This document shows positions 1 to 7,067 of a DNA stretch of 10,450 nucleotides, one piece after another. The stretch's first letter is position 1. Each line of letters opens with the position of its first letter. The stretch is from Cyclobacteriaceae bacterium (GTDB lineage: Bacteria; Bacteroidota; Bacteroidia; Cytophagales; Cyclobacteriaceae): positions 1 to 10,450 of the forward strand of contig WGED01000362.1 in NCBI GenBank assembly GCA_015492915.1, in the 5' to 3' direction. A program made the position numbers and the translations under genes. Below the pieces are notes generated by a model, which made no database searches, was not told the DNA's origin, and saw only the letters and a list, made by a program, of their open reading frames with translations.

Positions 1-356
1 CCATCGCGTTCATCCTTATGAATATAAGTTCTTCTGAAGGCACTCCGGCAACTAAAATCGCTCCCCTGATGGGGCTTGAGTCCAGAAGTCTGACCCGGGC
101 GCTTAAAAATCTTGAGGAAAAGGGATTTATTTACCGTGAACAGGACCCGAATGACAAACGATCGGTGCGCATTTTCCTTACGGAAAAGGGAAAAGAAAAG
201 AAACACAAAGCAATTGAGACTGTAAAGGCATTCAACCAGTTTGTGTTTGAACGTATCCCCGAAAGCAAGCTGAATACTTTCAGGCAGGTATCGCGGATGA
301 TCATCGACTGGACGGAAAACAATGCTGAATTAAGAGAATTGATCAATAAGGATTAA
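1..356 (+). CDS. MarR-family transcriptional regulator, 5' end outside the window
   Basis: The reading frame is open from base 3, upstream of the first in-frame ATG at 18, and the residues before that Met (IAFIL) read as normal MarR helix. The gene therefore starts left of the window and the ATG at 18 is internal. About 117 residues are visible. A helix-turn-helix with recognition helix (LESRSLTRALKNLEEKG, about 73-123) is followed by the winged-helix signature DPNDKRSVRIFLTEKG (about 147-194), then a C-terminal dimerisation helix. MarR proteins are dimeric DNA-binding repressors or activators that respond to small ligands. The stop is 18 nt before the beta-oxidation fusion gene, so it is probably co-transcribed with, and may control, the fatty-acid operon. 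An acyl-CoA or fatty-acid ligand is inference from context. The family call is secure; the specific target is not. Confidence 0.88.
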   Translation, partial: IAFILMNISSSEGTPATKIAPLMGLESRSLTRALKNLEEKGFIYREQDPNDKRSVRIFLTEKGKEKKHKAIETVKAFNQFVFERIPESKLNTFRQVSRMIIDWTENNAELRELINKD

Positions 357-374
357 AACCCCAAAACAAAAACG

Positions 375-2777
375 ATGAAAAGAAACATATCCAAAGTAGC
401 TGTATTGGGCTCGGGCACCATGGGGTCCCGGATAGCCTGTCACTTTGCCAATATAGGCCTGGAAGTCCTGCTGCTCGATATTGCACCCAAAGAGCTGACG
501 GAAGAGGAGGCTAAAAAAGGTTTGTCACTTGATGACAAAGCTGTTAAAAACAGGATTGTGAACAGTTCGTTTCAGACAGCTGTCAAATCAAAGCCCTCTC
601 CCCTGTATAAGAAAAGCTATGCTTCCAGGGTTAAATTAGGCAATTTTGACGATGACCTGGCAGGCATTAAAGACTGCGACTGGATCATCGAGGCCGTAGT
701 GGAGAATCTCGAAATCAAGAAGCAACTCTTTGATAAGGTGGAAGAACACCGCACCCATGGCACACTTATAACCACAAATACATCCGGCATCCCCATACAC
801 CTGATGAGCGAAGGGAGAAGTGAAGATTTTCAGGTGCATTTCTGCGGCACACATTTCTTCAATCCTCCGCGGTATCTGAAGCTGCTCGAGATAATTCCGG
901 GTCCTAAAACAAAGCCGGAAATCATTGATTTTTTCATGCATTACGGCGACTTATATCTTGGCAAAACAACCGTTTTGTGTAAAGATACACCTGCTTTTAT
1001 CGCCAATAGAGTTGGAATTTACTCCATACTCAAGGTAGTGGATACGATGCAAAAACTTGATCTCACCATCGATGAGGTGGATAAGTTGACAGGCCCCGTG
1101 ATCGGACGTCCTAAGTCAGCCACCTTCCGCACCAGTGATGTAGTGGGGCTGGATACGCTCGTTAAAGTGGCTGATAACCTGTACAACAGCCTTCCCGATG
1201 ATGAGGGCAGAGATATTTTTAAGATCCCGGATGTCGTCAATGAGTTGATAAAAAAGAACTGGCTTGGCGATAAGACAAAGCAGGGATTTTACAAAAAGAC
1301 CAAAGATGATAAAGGGAAAACCGTAATTCTTACGCTCGATCTGAAGACACTTGAATACAAGGACAGACAAAAGGTAAAATTCCCCACACTTGAATTGACT
1401 AAGCCTATTGATAACGTGCGGGAACGGTTTAAGGTGCTGCTCGGTGGTAAGGACAAGGCAGGTGAGTTTTACAGGGATTCGTTTTATGGCGTTTTCCAAT
1501 ATGTTTCGAACAGAATACCCGAGATCGCCGACGAACTTTATAAAATAGATGATGCTGTTTGTGCGGGATTTGGGTGGGAGGTTGGTCCCTTCGAAACCTG
1601 GGATCTGGTGGATGTTCCGAAAACGGTTGAGAAAATGGAAGCTGCCGGCTACAAGCCCAATCAGTGGGTTTACGATATGATTGAGGCGGGCTTCAAGTCA
1701 TTCTATATTGTAGAAGACGGCATTAAAAAATATTATGATATACCTTCAAAGTCATACAAAGAAATCCCCGGACGCAATCAGTTTATTATTCTCGATAATC
1801 TGCGCACCAATAATGTGGTATGGCAAAATTCGGGGTGTACCATCTTTGATCTGGGTGACGGGATTATAAACGTCGAATTTCACACCAAGATGAACACCAT
1901 GGGCAGCGAGGTGATTGAGGGGATCAATAAAGGTATTGATCTGGGTGAGAAGGAATTCAAAGGTGTTGTCATAGGTAATCAGGGTGCGAATTTCTCCGTC
2001 GGCGCCAACCTGGGCATGGTGTTCATGTATGCCATCGAACAGGAATACGATGAACTGGATTTTCTCATCAAGACTTTCCAGAACACAATCATGAGGGCTA
2101 GATATTCTTCGGTTCCCGTTGTTGTTGCACCACATGGCATGACGCTCGGGGGAGGCTGTGAGCTCACCCTCCATGCTGACAGGGTACAGGCTGCTGCCGA
2201 AACATATATTGGTCTGGTGGAAGTTGGCGTCGGTGTGATCCCCGCAGGAGGAGGAACCAAAGAGCTGACATTGCGTGTGTCTGACAGAACAGAACCCGGG
2301 GATGTGATCTACAATGCGCTGCAGAATTCCTTTATGAATATTGCTACGGCTAAGGTTGCTGCCTCTGCCGAAGAAGCCCGCGAGATGCATATCCTTCGTC
2401 CAATGGATAAGATTACGATCAATAAAGACAGGCAGATTGCGGATGCCAAAAGGACAGCCATCGAGCTTGCAGAAGCCGGCTATACAAAGCCGGTTATCCG
2501 AACGGATATTAAAGTTGAGGGGCGAGGCGCTATGGCACTTTTCCTGTCCGGTATTTCAGGCATGAGGATGGGCAATTATATCACTGATCATGACGTACTC
2601 ATCGCCAGGAAGATCGCCAATGTGATGTGTGGTGGCGACCTGTCATCTCCGACGGAGGTGAGTGAGCAATATCTGCTCGATCTCGAACGTGAAGCTTTCC
2701 TTTCGCTCTGTGGCGAACGCAAGACCCTTGAAAGGATCGAAGCCATATTAAACGGTAAAAAACCATTAAGAAACTAA
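375..2777 (+). CDS. fadN: 3-hydroxyacyl-CoA dehydrogenase / enoyl-CoA hydratase fusion (FadN type)
   Basis: This 800-residue bifunctional cytosolic enzyme is predicted to hydrate trans-2-enoyl-CoA and then oxidise L-3-hydroxyacyl-CoA with NAD+, steps two and three of beta-oxidation. The N-terminal Rossmann fold has the NAD motif GSGTMG at residues 12-17. The dehydrogenase catalytic set, aligned by eye to human HAD, is Ser137, His160 (THFFNPP), Glu172 and Asn211. Dehydrogenase helical domains run to about 430. The crotonase domain follows at about 470-700, with GGGCE at 592-596 and GLVEVGVG at 613-620, giving the catalytic pair Glu596 and Glu616, spaced 20 as in rat enoyl-CoA hydratase. The dehydrogenase-first order and length match Bacillus FadN, and are the reverse of E. 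coli FadB. The ATG at 375 sits just ahead of the Rossmann strand behind an A-rich leader with no Shine-Dalgarno. The thiolase starts 16 nt downstream. Both active sites look intact. Confidence 0.95.
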   Translation: MKRNISKVAVLGSGTMGSRIACHFANIGLEVLLLDIAPKELTEEEAKKGLSLDDKAVKNRIVNSSFQTAVKSKPSPLYKKSYASRVKLGNFDDDLAGIKDCDWIIEAVVENLEIKKQLFDKVEEHRTHGTLITTNTSGIPIHLMSEGRSEDFQVHFCGTHFFNPPRYLKLLEIIPGPKTKPEIIDFFMHYGDLYLGKTTVLCKDTPAFIANRVGIYSILKVVDTMQKLDLTIDEVDKLTGPVIGRPKSATFRTSDVVGLDTLVKVADNLYNSLPDDEGRDIFKIPDVVNELIKKNWLGDKTKQGFYKKTKDDKGKTVILTLDLKTLEYKDRQKVKFPTLELTKPIDNVRERFKVLLGGKDKAGEFYRDSFYGVFQYVSNRIPEIADELYKIDDAVCAGFGWEVGPFETWDLVDVPKTVEKMEAAGYKPNQWVYDMIEAGFKSFYIVEDGIKKYYDIPSKSYKEIPGRNQFIILDNLRTNNVVWQNSGCTIFDLGDGIINVEFHTKMNTMGSEVIEGINKGIDLGEKEFKGVVIGNQGANFSVGANLGMVFMYAIEQEYDELDFLIKTFQNTIMRARYSSVPVVVAPHGMTLGGGCELTLHADRVQAAAETYIGLVEVGVGVIPAGGGTKELTLRVSDRTEPGDVIYNALQNSFMNIATAKVAASAEEAREMHILRPMDKITINKDRQIADAKRTAIELAEAGYTKPVIRTDIKVEGRGAMALFLSGISGMRMGNYITDHDVLIARKIANVMCGGDLSSPTEVSEQYLLDLEREAFLSLCGERKTLERIEAILNGKKPLRN

Positions 2778-2793
2778 AAATACTAAAAATATC

Positions 2794-3969
2794 ATGGATG
2801 CATATATAGTAGCGGGTTACAGAACTGCTGTCGGAAAAGCCAAAAGGGGCGGATTCCGCTTTACCAGGCCCGATGACCTGGCCGCCGAAGTCATTAAGCA
2901 CTTGGTCGGTTCCATCGAAGGTCTTGATCCCCAGCGAATTGACGATGTTATTGTTGGAAATGCCGTGCCGGAAGCCGAGCAGGGTATGCAGATGGGACGT
3001 TTCATTTCTTTGCTATCACTTCCGAAAGAAGTACCCGGCATGATTGTAAACAGATATTGCGGTTCGGGCATTGAAACCATAAATATAGCCACTGCCCGCA
3101 TCAGGGCGGGGATGGCTGAATGTATTATTGCAGGAGGGACGGAGTCTATGTCGCTGGTGCCTATGCTCGGCTGGAGAACGGGGCTTAATTATAAAATTGC
3201 TTCGGAACACCCCGATTATTACACGAGCATGGGTGTAACGGCTGAGGAGGTTGCAAAGAAGTACAATATCACCCGGGAGGATCAGGACCTGTTCGCATAT
3301 AATTCCCACATGAAAGCCCTTGAGGCGCAGAAGGAAGGGAAATTCAAGGATGAAATTATCCCGGTGACGGTGGAAGAGGTATATCTGGATGAAAATTATA
3401 AACGCAAAACCAGGAGTTGGACCGTTGATGCCGATGAAGGCCCGAGAGCTGACACAAGCCTTGAAGCGCTTGCAAAACTCAGACCCGTATTTGCACAGGG
3501 CGGCACGGTCACGGCAGGCAATGCCTCCCAGACATCTGACGGAGCAGCCTTTGTAATGGTGATGTCGGAGCGCATGGTTAAAGAGCTCAACCTGGAGCCC
3601 ATCGCCCGTCTCGTAAATTATGCTGTAGCAGGGGTAGAGCCGAGGATCATGGGCATCGGCCCGGTTGCTGCAGTGCCAAAGGTATTGAAAATGGCAGGGC
3701 TGAAGCAGTCTGATATCGAACAGGTAGAGCTCAATGAAGCGTTTGCAGCTCAGTCATTAGCTGTGATCAGGGAACTCGATCTCGATCCTGATATTGTAAA
3801 TGTAAATGGCGGTGCCATAGCACTCGGTCATCCGCTGGGTTGTACAGGAGCCAAGCTGACGATACAGATCATCAATGAAATGAGAAGAAGAGATCAGAAA
3901 TACGGCATTGTGACTGCCTGTGTGGGTGGTGGTCAGGGGGTTGCCGGAATAATTGAGAGATTAAACTAA
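2794..3969 (+). CDS. fadA: Acetyl-CoA acyltransferase (thiolase), beta-oxidation type
   Basis: This 391-residue cytosolic thiolase has the usual family length. It is predicted to cleave 3-ketoacyl-CoA with CoA, releasing acetyl-CoA and a shortened acyl-CoA. The nucleophilic cysteine is Cys89 in NRYCGSG. NEAFA lies at 314-318, the catalytic His346 in GGAIALGHPLGCTGA at 339-353, and the second active-site Cys376 in TACVGGGQG. All four signature blocks are intact. It starts 16 nt after the fusion gene and ends 13 nt before the acyl-CoA dehydrogenase, which fits the degradative direction. Sequence alone cannot fully exclude an acetoacetyl-CoA thiolase with biosynthetic use, but the operon argues for fatty-acid degradation. 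The leader before ATG is A-rich and lacks a Shine-Dalgarno. Confidence 0.95.
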   Translation: MDAYIVAGYRTAVGKAKRGGFRFTRPDDLAAEVIKHLVGSIEGLDPQRIDDVIVGNAVPEAEQGMQMGRFISLLSLPKEVPGMIVNRYCGSGIETINIATARIRAGMAECIIAGGTESMSLVPMLGWRTGLNYKIASEHPDYYTSMGVTAEEVAKKYNITREDQDLFAYNSHMKALEAQKEGKFKDEIIPVTVEEVYLDENYKRKTRSWTVDADEGPRADTSLEALAKLRPVFAQGGTVTAGNASQTSDGAAFVMVMSERMVKELNLEPIARLVNYAVAGVEPRIMGIGPVAAVPKVLKMAGLKQSDIEQVELNEAFAAQSLAVIRELDLDPDIVNVNGGAIALGHPLGCTGAKLTIQIINEMRRRDQKYGIVTACVGGGQGVAGIIERLN

Positions 3970-3982
3970 TGAATGGATAATT

Positions 3983-5785
3983 ATGGAAACTACAGACAAG
4001 AAAAAAGCCATCAAGGGAGGAGAATTCCTGATACGCGAGACAAAGGCTGAAGAAATTTTCATCCCCGAGGAATGGACGGAAGAACAGAGGATGATTGCCC
4101 AGACATGTCGCGATTTCCTCGAAACGGAAGTGTATCCCAGACTGGATGATATCGATAATATCGAAAAGAATCCGGATCTCATGCCGAAGCTGCTCGACAA
4201 GGCCGGAGAGTTGGGGCTCCTCGGCACATCGGTGCCGGAAAAATACGGGGGATTCGGCATGGATTTCAATACCTCTATGTTGATTGCAGAGGAGATCGGA
4301 AAAGGATTCTCTTTTGCCGTAGCACTAACAGCACAAACGGGTATCGGCACATTACCTATCCTGTATTATGGTACTGAAGAACAAAAAAACAAATACCTTC
4401 CAAAACTTGCTACAGGTGAGTATAAGGCATCTTATTGTCTGACCGAGCCTGATGCAGGATCAGATGCCAATGCCGGAAAAACTAAAGCAAAGCTGTCCGA
4501 AGATGGTAAGTATTACATCCTAAATGGTCAAAAGATGTGGATCACCAATGGAGGTTTTGCTGACATATTCACTGTTTTCGCCAAGATTGATAATGATAAA
4601 TTTCTCTCAGCATTTATCGTTGAGAAAGATTTTGAGGGCATTACCATGAACCCGGAAGAGAAAAAGATGGGTATCAAAGGGTCTTCAACCAGGCAGATAT
4701 TTTTCAATGATGTGAAGGTACCAGTGGAAAACATGCTTTCTGAAAGAGAAAACGGCTTTAAGATTGCTTTGAATATTTTGAACATCGGGAGGATTAAGCT
4801 GGGAGTTGGTGCCGTTGGAGGAGCAAAACATGCTCTCCGTGAGGCAATTAAATACGCCAATCAGCGAAAGCAGTTTGGTAAGACCATTGGGTCATTCGGA
4901 GCTATTAAGCACAAGATAGGTGACGTTGCAGCTCAAATTTTTGCTTCCGAATCTGCCCATTACCGTGCCGGCCAAAATATCGACGATGCTTTTGAGGCTA
5001 TGATTGCTAATGGCATGAGTGAGGCAGAGGCTAAGCTCAAATCCACTGAGCAGTTTGCAATTGAATGCGCCATGCTCAAGGTACACGGTTCCGAAACGCT
5101 CGATTACTCCGTGGATGAAGGGGTGCAAATCTATGGCGGAATGGGATATTCTGCAGAAGGGCCGATGGAGAGGGCGTATAGGGATGCCAGAATTAATAGG
5201 ATATTTGAGGGCACCAATGAGATTAACCGCCTTCTGACGGTCGATATGATCTTGAAGCGGGGTATGAAGGGAGAACTTGACCTGATGGGGCCCGCTATGG
5301 CTGTGGCCAAAGAACTTACTTCAATTCCTGATTTCGGTGCGAGTGAAAGTGATGAAGTGCTGGCTAAGGAGAGAAAAGCATTGAAAGGATTGAAGAAGGC
5401 GGGACTGATGATCGCCGGAGCGGCGGTACAGAAGTTCATGACCAACCTCAAAGAAGAGCAGGAGATCATCATGCACCTCGCTGACATGCTGATAGAAGGT
5501 TACGCAGCGGAGTCTGCCTTGCTAAGGACCGAAAAGCTCATATCAATGTGGGGTGAGGAGAAAGCAAAATATCATATCGACCTGGCAAGGATTTATCTTC
5601 ACAATGCCATGACTCGGGCTACCTGGGCAGGAAGGGAGGCAATTATGGCCTTTACCGAAGGCGACGAGCAGCGGATGATGCTGATGGGTTTAAAGCGTTT
5701 TACGAAAATGGAACCTTTCAATCTGAAAGATGCCCGAAGAAGAATCGCCGATTACTTGCTCGAAAAAGATGATTACGCTTTTTAA
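3983..5785 (+). CDS. fadE: Acyl-CoA dehydrogenase, long form with C-terminal extension
   Basis: This 600-residue FAD flavoenzyme is predicted to carry out the first, alpha-beta dehydrogenating step of beta-oxidation, passing electrons to ETF. The standard fold occupies about residues 30-425. The FAD/substrate motif YCLTEPDAGSDAN is at 151-163, WITNGG at 186-191, the QRKQFGK block at 294-300 and QIYGGMGY at 382-389. The catalytic base is Glu409 in RIFEGTNEINR, the position used by medium- and short-chain family members. An extra helical domain of about 170 residues (about 430-600) makes the protein longer than the roughly 380-residue classical enzymes. This is typical of the 590-600-residue FadE proteins of Bacillus and of VLCAD-like forms. 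It is the last gene of the operon, followed 27 nt later by a strong terminator. Chain-length preference cannot be read from sequence. The ATG at 3983 is the first in frame after the thiolase stop. Confidence 0.93.
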   Translation: METTDKKKAIKGGEFLIRETKAEEIFIPEEWTEEQRMIAQTCRDFLETEVYPRLDDIDNIEKNPDLMPKLLDKAGELGLLGTSVPEKYGGFGMDFNTSMLIAEEIGKGFSFAVALTAQTGIGTLPILYYGTEEQKNKYLPKLATGEYKASYCLTEPDAGSDANAGKTKAKLSEDGKYYILNGQKMWITNGGFADIFTVFAKIDNDKFLSAFIVEKDFEGITMNPEEKKMGIKGSSTRQIFFNDVKVPVENMLSERENGFKIALNILNIGRIKLGVGAVGGAKHALREAIKYANQRKQFGKTIGSFGAIKHKIGDVAAQIFASESAHYRAGQNIDDAFEAMIANGMSEAEAKLKSTEQFAIECAMLKVHGSETLDYSVDEGVQIYGGMGYSAEGPMERAYRDARINRIFEGTNEINRLLTVDMILKRGMKGELDLMGPAMAVAKELTSIPDFGASESDEVLAKERKALKGLKKAGLMIAGAAVQKFMTNLKEEQEIIMHLADMLIEGYAAESALLRTEKLISMWGEEKAKYHIDLARIYLHNAMTRATWAGREAIMAFTEGDEQRMMLMGLKRFTKMEPFNLKDARRRIADYLLEKDDYAF

Positions 5786-5812
5786 TCTATAATTTCATTC
5801 TGTTTCATAATC

Positions 5813-5838
5813 AGGCCGGTTTAGCACCGGCCTTTTTT
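5813..5838 (+). terminator. Rho-independent terminator of the beta-oxidation operon
   Basis: A perfect 8-bp stem (AGGCCGGT, 5813-5820, and ACCGGCCT, 5826-5833) with the 5-nt loop TTAGC is followed by a run of six T (5833-5838). It begins 27 nt after the acyl-CoA dehydrogenase stop. The opposite strand has an A-run instead of a T-run, so it should act only on plus-strand transcription and would not terminate hypC transcripts. Confidence 0.9.
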
Positions 5839-5918
5839 GTGCGATAAACGGAACAATGTTATGTCAATACATCAGAGTACTTCAACCCAAAATTCTCAAT
5901 AACCTTTCTACTCCGAGC

Positions 5919-5978
5919 TTAAACTACTTTAAAATCAGGCACTTTGTTCACGTTTGATTCGTCACCATAAAAGTGCAT
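5919..5978 (-). other. Possible 19-codon micro-ORF with a strong Shine-Dalgarno
   Basis: On the minus strand, ATG at 5978 opens a 19-codon frame (MHFYGDESNVNKVPDFKVV) that ends at TAA 5919-5921. AGGAGG (5983-5988) sits 4 nt ahead of the ATG. The start overlaps, as TAATG, the stop of another open frame (5978-6085) that ends in STLDEEA and has no ATG. Stop-start overlap with a ribosome site in the upstream frame is the normal layout for translational coupling, so this may be a relic of coding sequence inside the element. The product resembles nothing I recognise, and chance is a serious alternative. Confidence 0.2.
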
Positions 5979-6009
5979 TATGCCTCCTCATCAAGCGTGC
6001 TGATTTTCT

Positions 6010-6025
6010 TCCCGCCCTGGCGGGA
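6010..6025. repeat. GC-rich palindrome inside the inverted-repeat element
   Basis: TCCCGC (6010-6015) and GCGGGA (6020-6025) form a perfect 6-bp stem with a 4-nt CCTG loop. There is no T-run on either side, so it is not a convincing terminator for hypC or anything else. It stands out from the AT-rich surroundings and resembles the palindromic core of REP-like repeats. Confidence 0.6.
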
Positions 6026-6075
6026 CAAGTTGTACTTTAACCTCTCATAACGAAATCCTGGTGAGAATTTTGGGT

Positions 6076-6339
6076 TCAATCTTCCTCATCCGGCGGTTCC
6101 AGATTTTCCAGCTCGCCCATCTCTTTCAACAGGTCAAATGTTTTTTTCGCTTCGTCTTCATCAATAACACTTATAGCAACCCCGACATGTACCAGCACAT
6201 AATCACCCACATTAGCCTCAGGCACCATCGAGAGGTTTATTTCTCTCTTCACCTCGCCAAATGCCACTTTTCCCATACGAAAAGTATCATCGAGTTGACC
6301 TGTTATTTCTTCAATTTTACCGGGTATTGCCAGACACAT
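6076..6339 (-). CDS. hypC: Hydrogenase maturation chaperone HypC/HupF
   Basis: The 87-residue protein begins with the family signature MCLAIPGK. Cys2 becomes the N-terminal residue after Met removal and is used to carry the Fe(CN)2CO precursor with HypD and to deliver it to the large-subunit precursor. The second family block, GDYVLVHVGVAIS, is at residues 45-57 and includes the conserved His51. A charged helix and acidic tail (PPDEED) follow. Length is normal for the family, if at the upper end. It lies 25 nt downstream of hypA in the same direction and is clearly co-transcribed with it. The start ATG has no Shine-Dalgarno, only an A/T-rich leader. The stop codon lies inside the right arm of the inverted repeat at 5881-6079, so the last codons may have been set by insertion of that element. 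Confidence 0.95.
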   Translation of the reverse strand: MCLAIPGKIEEITGQLDDTFRMGKVAFGEVKREINLSMVPEANVGDYVLVHVGVAISVIDEDEAKKTFDLLKEMGELENLEPPDEED

Positions 6340-6364
6340 GATTATATGATTTAGTATTTCCGAT

Positions 6365-6706
6365 TTATTCTATGTCAAGGGATTTAATTCTCAATTCCTT
6401 TCCCTGAATGATATCTTTAAAATAGCCCCCGCAATTTGGGCAGGCATCATAAATATCGTTTAAATCATAGATTTGATCGCATTCAAGGCATTTTGCCTTT
6501 CCATCAATTACCTCGATGTTGCGTTTAGCATGTTCGAGTACCGTTTCTTTTACTGCGGCAGGCCATGCAAATTCAAGCGCTTCCAGTTCAATACCCGAAA
6601 GTGTGCCGATCTCAAGGTTTATTACTTTCACAGTTTTTGCTTTCGCCTTCCGACTCTCTTCTTCTGCAATTTTCACTATGCCCAAAGCTATGGAAAATTC
6701 ATGCAT
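6365..6706 (-). CDS. hypA: Hydrogenase nickel incorporation protein HypA
   Basis: This 113-residue metallochaperone works with the GTPase HypB to insert nickel into the [NiFe] large subunit. The N-terminus MHEFSIALGI contains the Ni-binding His2 and Glu3 of the family. The structural zinc site is formed by Cys73 and Cys76 (CLEC) and Cys89 and Cys92 (CPNC). Length is exactly that expected. It is the first gene of a minus-strand hypA-hypC unit divergent from the hydrogenase structural genes, 389 bp from the small-subunit start. hypB, which normally sits between hypA and hypC, is absent here and must be elsewhere if maturation is complete. Confidence 0.96.
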   Translation of the reverse strand: MHEFSIALGIVKIAEEESRKAKAKTVKVINLEIGTLSGIELEALEFAWPAAVKETVLEHAKRNIEVIDGKAKCLECDQIYDLNDIYDACPNCGGYFKDIIQGKELRIKSLDIE

Positions 6707-6829
6707 TTTTCATTCTATTCTTTCAACGGGGGCATTTAAATTTTTACCGCCATGTTCGTTGATTAAAGATGATGTCCTTCCCCCGGCAATGAAATAGTGC
6801 CATCATCCGGCAAAAAAATTACATTTTCA

Positions 6830-6837
6830 CAAAATTA
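6830..6837 (-). promoter_or_regulatory. Possible Bacteroidota -7 promoter element for hypA-hypC
   Basis: On the minus strand the sequence TAATTTTG matches the Bacteroidota -7 consensus TAnnTTTG. It would give a hypA leader of roughly 120 nt. A good TTTG-type -33 box at the expected distance is not visible, so the assignment rests on one 8-mer in AT-rich DNA. Confidence 0.25.
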
Positions 6838-6927
6838 TATAACGGACGGAATATAAAATAACCCGCTCTGTTCATAATTCTAATCTAAAAAAAAACTATG
6901 AGTTTACAGCCAAAGTTCATGGGTTTC

Positions 6928-6947
6928 TGACAATATCCCCTATGTCA
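6928..6947. promoter_or_regulatory. Candidate operator, TGACA-N10-TGTCA inverted repeat
   Basis: TGACA at 6928-6932 and TGTCA at 6943-6947 are perfect inverted half-sites with a 10-bp spacer. Centres are about one helical turn and a half apart, which suits a dimeric helix-turn-helix regulator. With outer bases the arms extend imperfectly, TTTC-TGACA against TTTCATGACA. It lies about 150 bp upstream of the small-subunit gene and 220 bp from hypA, so it could serve either unit. The cognate regulator is unknown. Confidence 0.3.
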
Positions 6948-7039
6948 TGAAAATATTTAGTTTAACAAAACAAAATTCAGCATCACAAAAATTGCATTTT
7001 TTTAAAATGTTTACGACATTATAGATACCGTGGGGATTC

Positions 7040-7067
7040 TTGTTTTAATCTGAATAAATTATATAAT
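7040..7067 (+). promoter_or_regulatory. Possible promoter of the hydrogenase operon
   Basis: TTGTTT (7040-7045) and TATAAT (7062-7067) are separated by 16 bp and would start transcription about 22 nt before the small-subunit ATG. This is a sigma70-like reading. Bacteroidota promoters usually have a TAnnTTTG -7 box, which is absent here, so the match may be chance in AT-rich DNA. Confidence 0.3.

Larger units (their letters stand above)
5881..6079. repeat. Putative small palindromic or MITE-like element bounded by a 15-bp inverted repeat
   Basis: AACCCAAAATTCTCA at 5884-5898 is exactly the reverse complement of 6062-6076. After one mismatch, two further bases pair on the outer side (5881-5882 with 6078-6079). 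The arms enclose about 163 bp holding a GC-rich hairpin (6010-6025) and short minus-strand reading frames. The right arm covers the hypC stop codon at 6076-6078. No obvious target-site duplication is visible: flanks are GAGTAC on the left and TCTTCC on the right. No transposase is encoded. A 15-bp perfect match at this distance is unlikely by chance. Whether this is a non-autonomous mobile element, an interspersed repeat, or a structured RNA with closing stem cannot be decided from one copy. Confidence 0.5.

Noticed and set aside
18..20. ATG at 18 as the true start of the MarR gene
   Set aside because: The frame remains open to the window edge with helix-like MarR residues before it, and starting at 18 would remove the N-terminal helices of the fold.
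1752..2390. 212-codon open frame on the minus strand inside the beta-oxidation fusion gene
   Set aside because: It lies wholly antisense to an intact two-domain enzyme with all catalytic residues, has no recognisable domain or ribosome site, and its composition is that of a shadow frame.
6010..6025. GC-rich hairpin as a terminator for hypC
   Set aside because: It has a short stem and no T-run on the minus strand, and sits more naturally as the core of the inverted-repeat element.
6061..6354. 97-codon plus-strand frame opposite hypC
   Set aside because: hypC on the minus strand has its full signature motifs. The plus-strand product is a low-complexity, aromatic-rich antisense translation with no family resemblance.
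6473..6797. Overlapping plus-strand frames opposite hypA, running into the divergent spacer
   Set aside because: hypA is complete with its Ni and Zn motifs. The opposite-strand products look like random antisense translation.
6786..6802. Sigma54-like promoter on the minus strand upstream of hypA (TGGCAC and TTGC)
   Set aside because: The GG and GC elements are two bases too far apart for a sigma54 -24/-12 promoter, a spacing that is strictly conserved in known promoters.
6898..6930. Ten-codon upstream ORF (MSLQPKFMGF) in the divergent spacer
   Set aside because: It has no Shine-Dalgarno and lies about 165 bp from the next gene, probably upstream of its promoter. Nothing separates it from chance.
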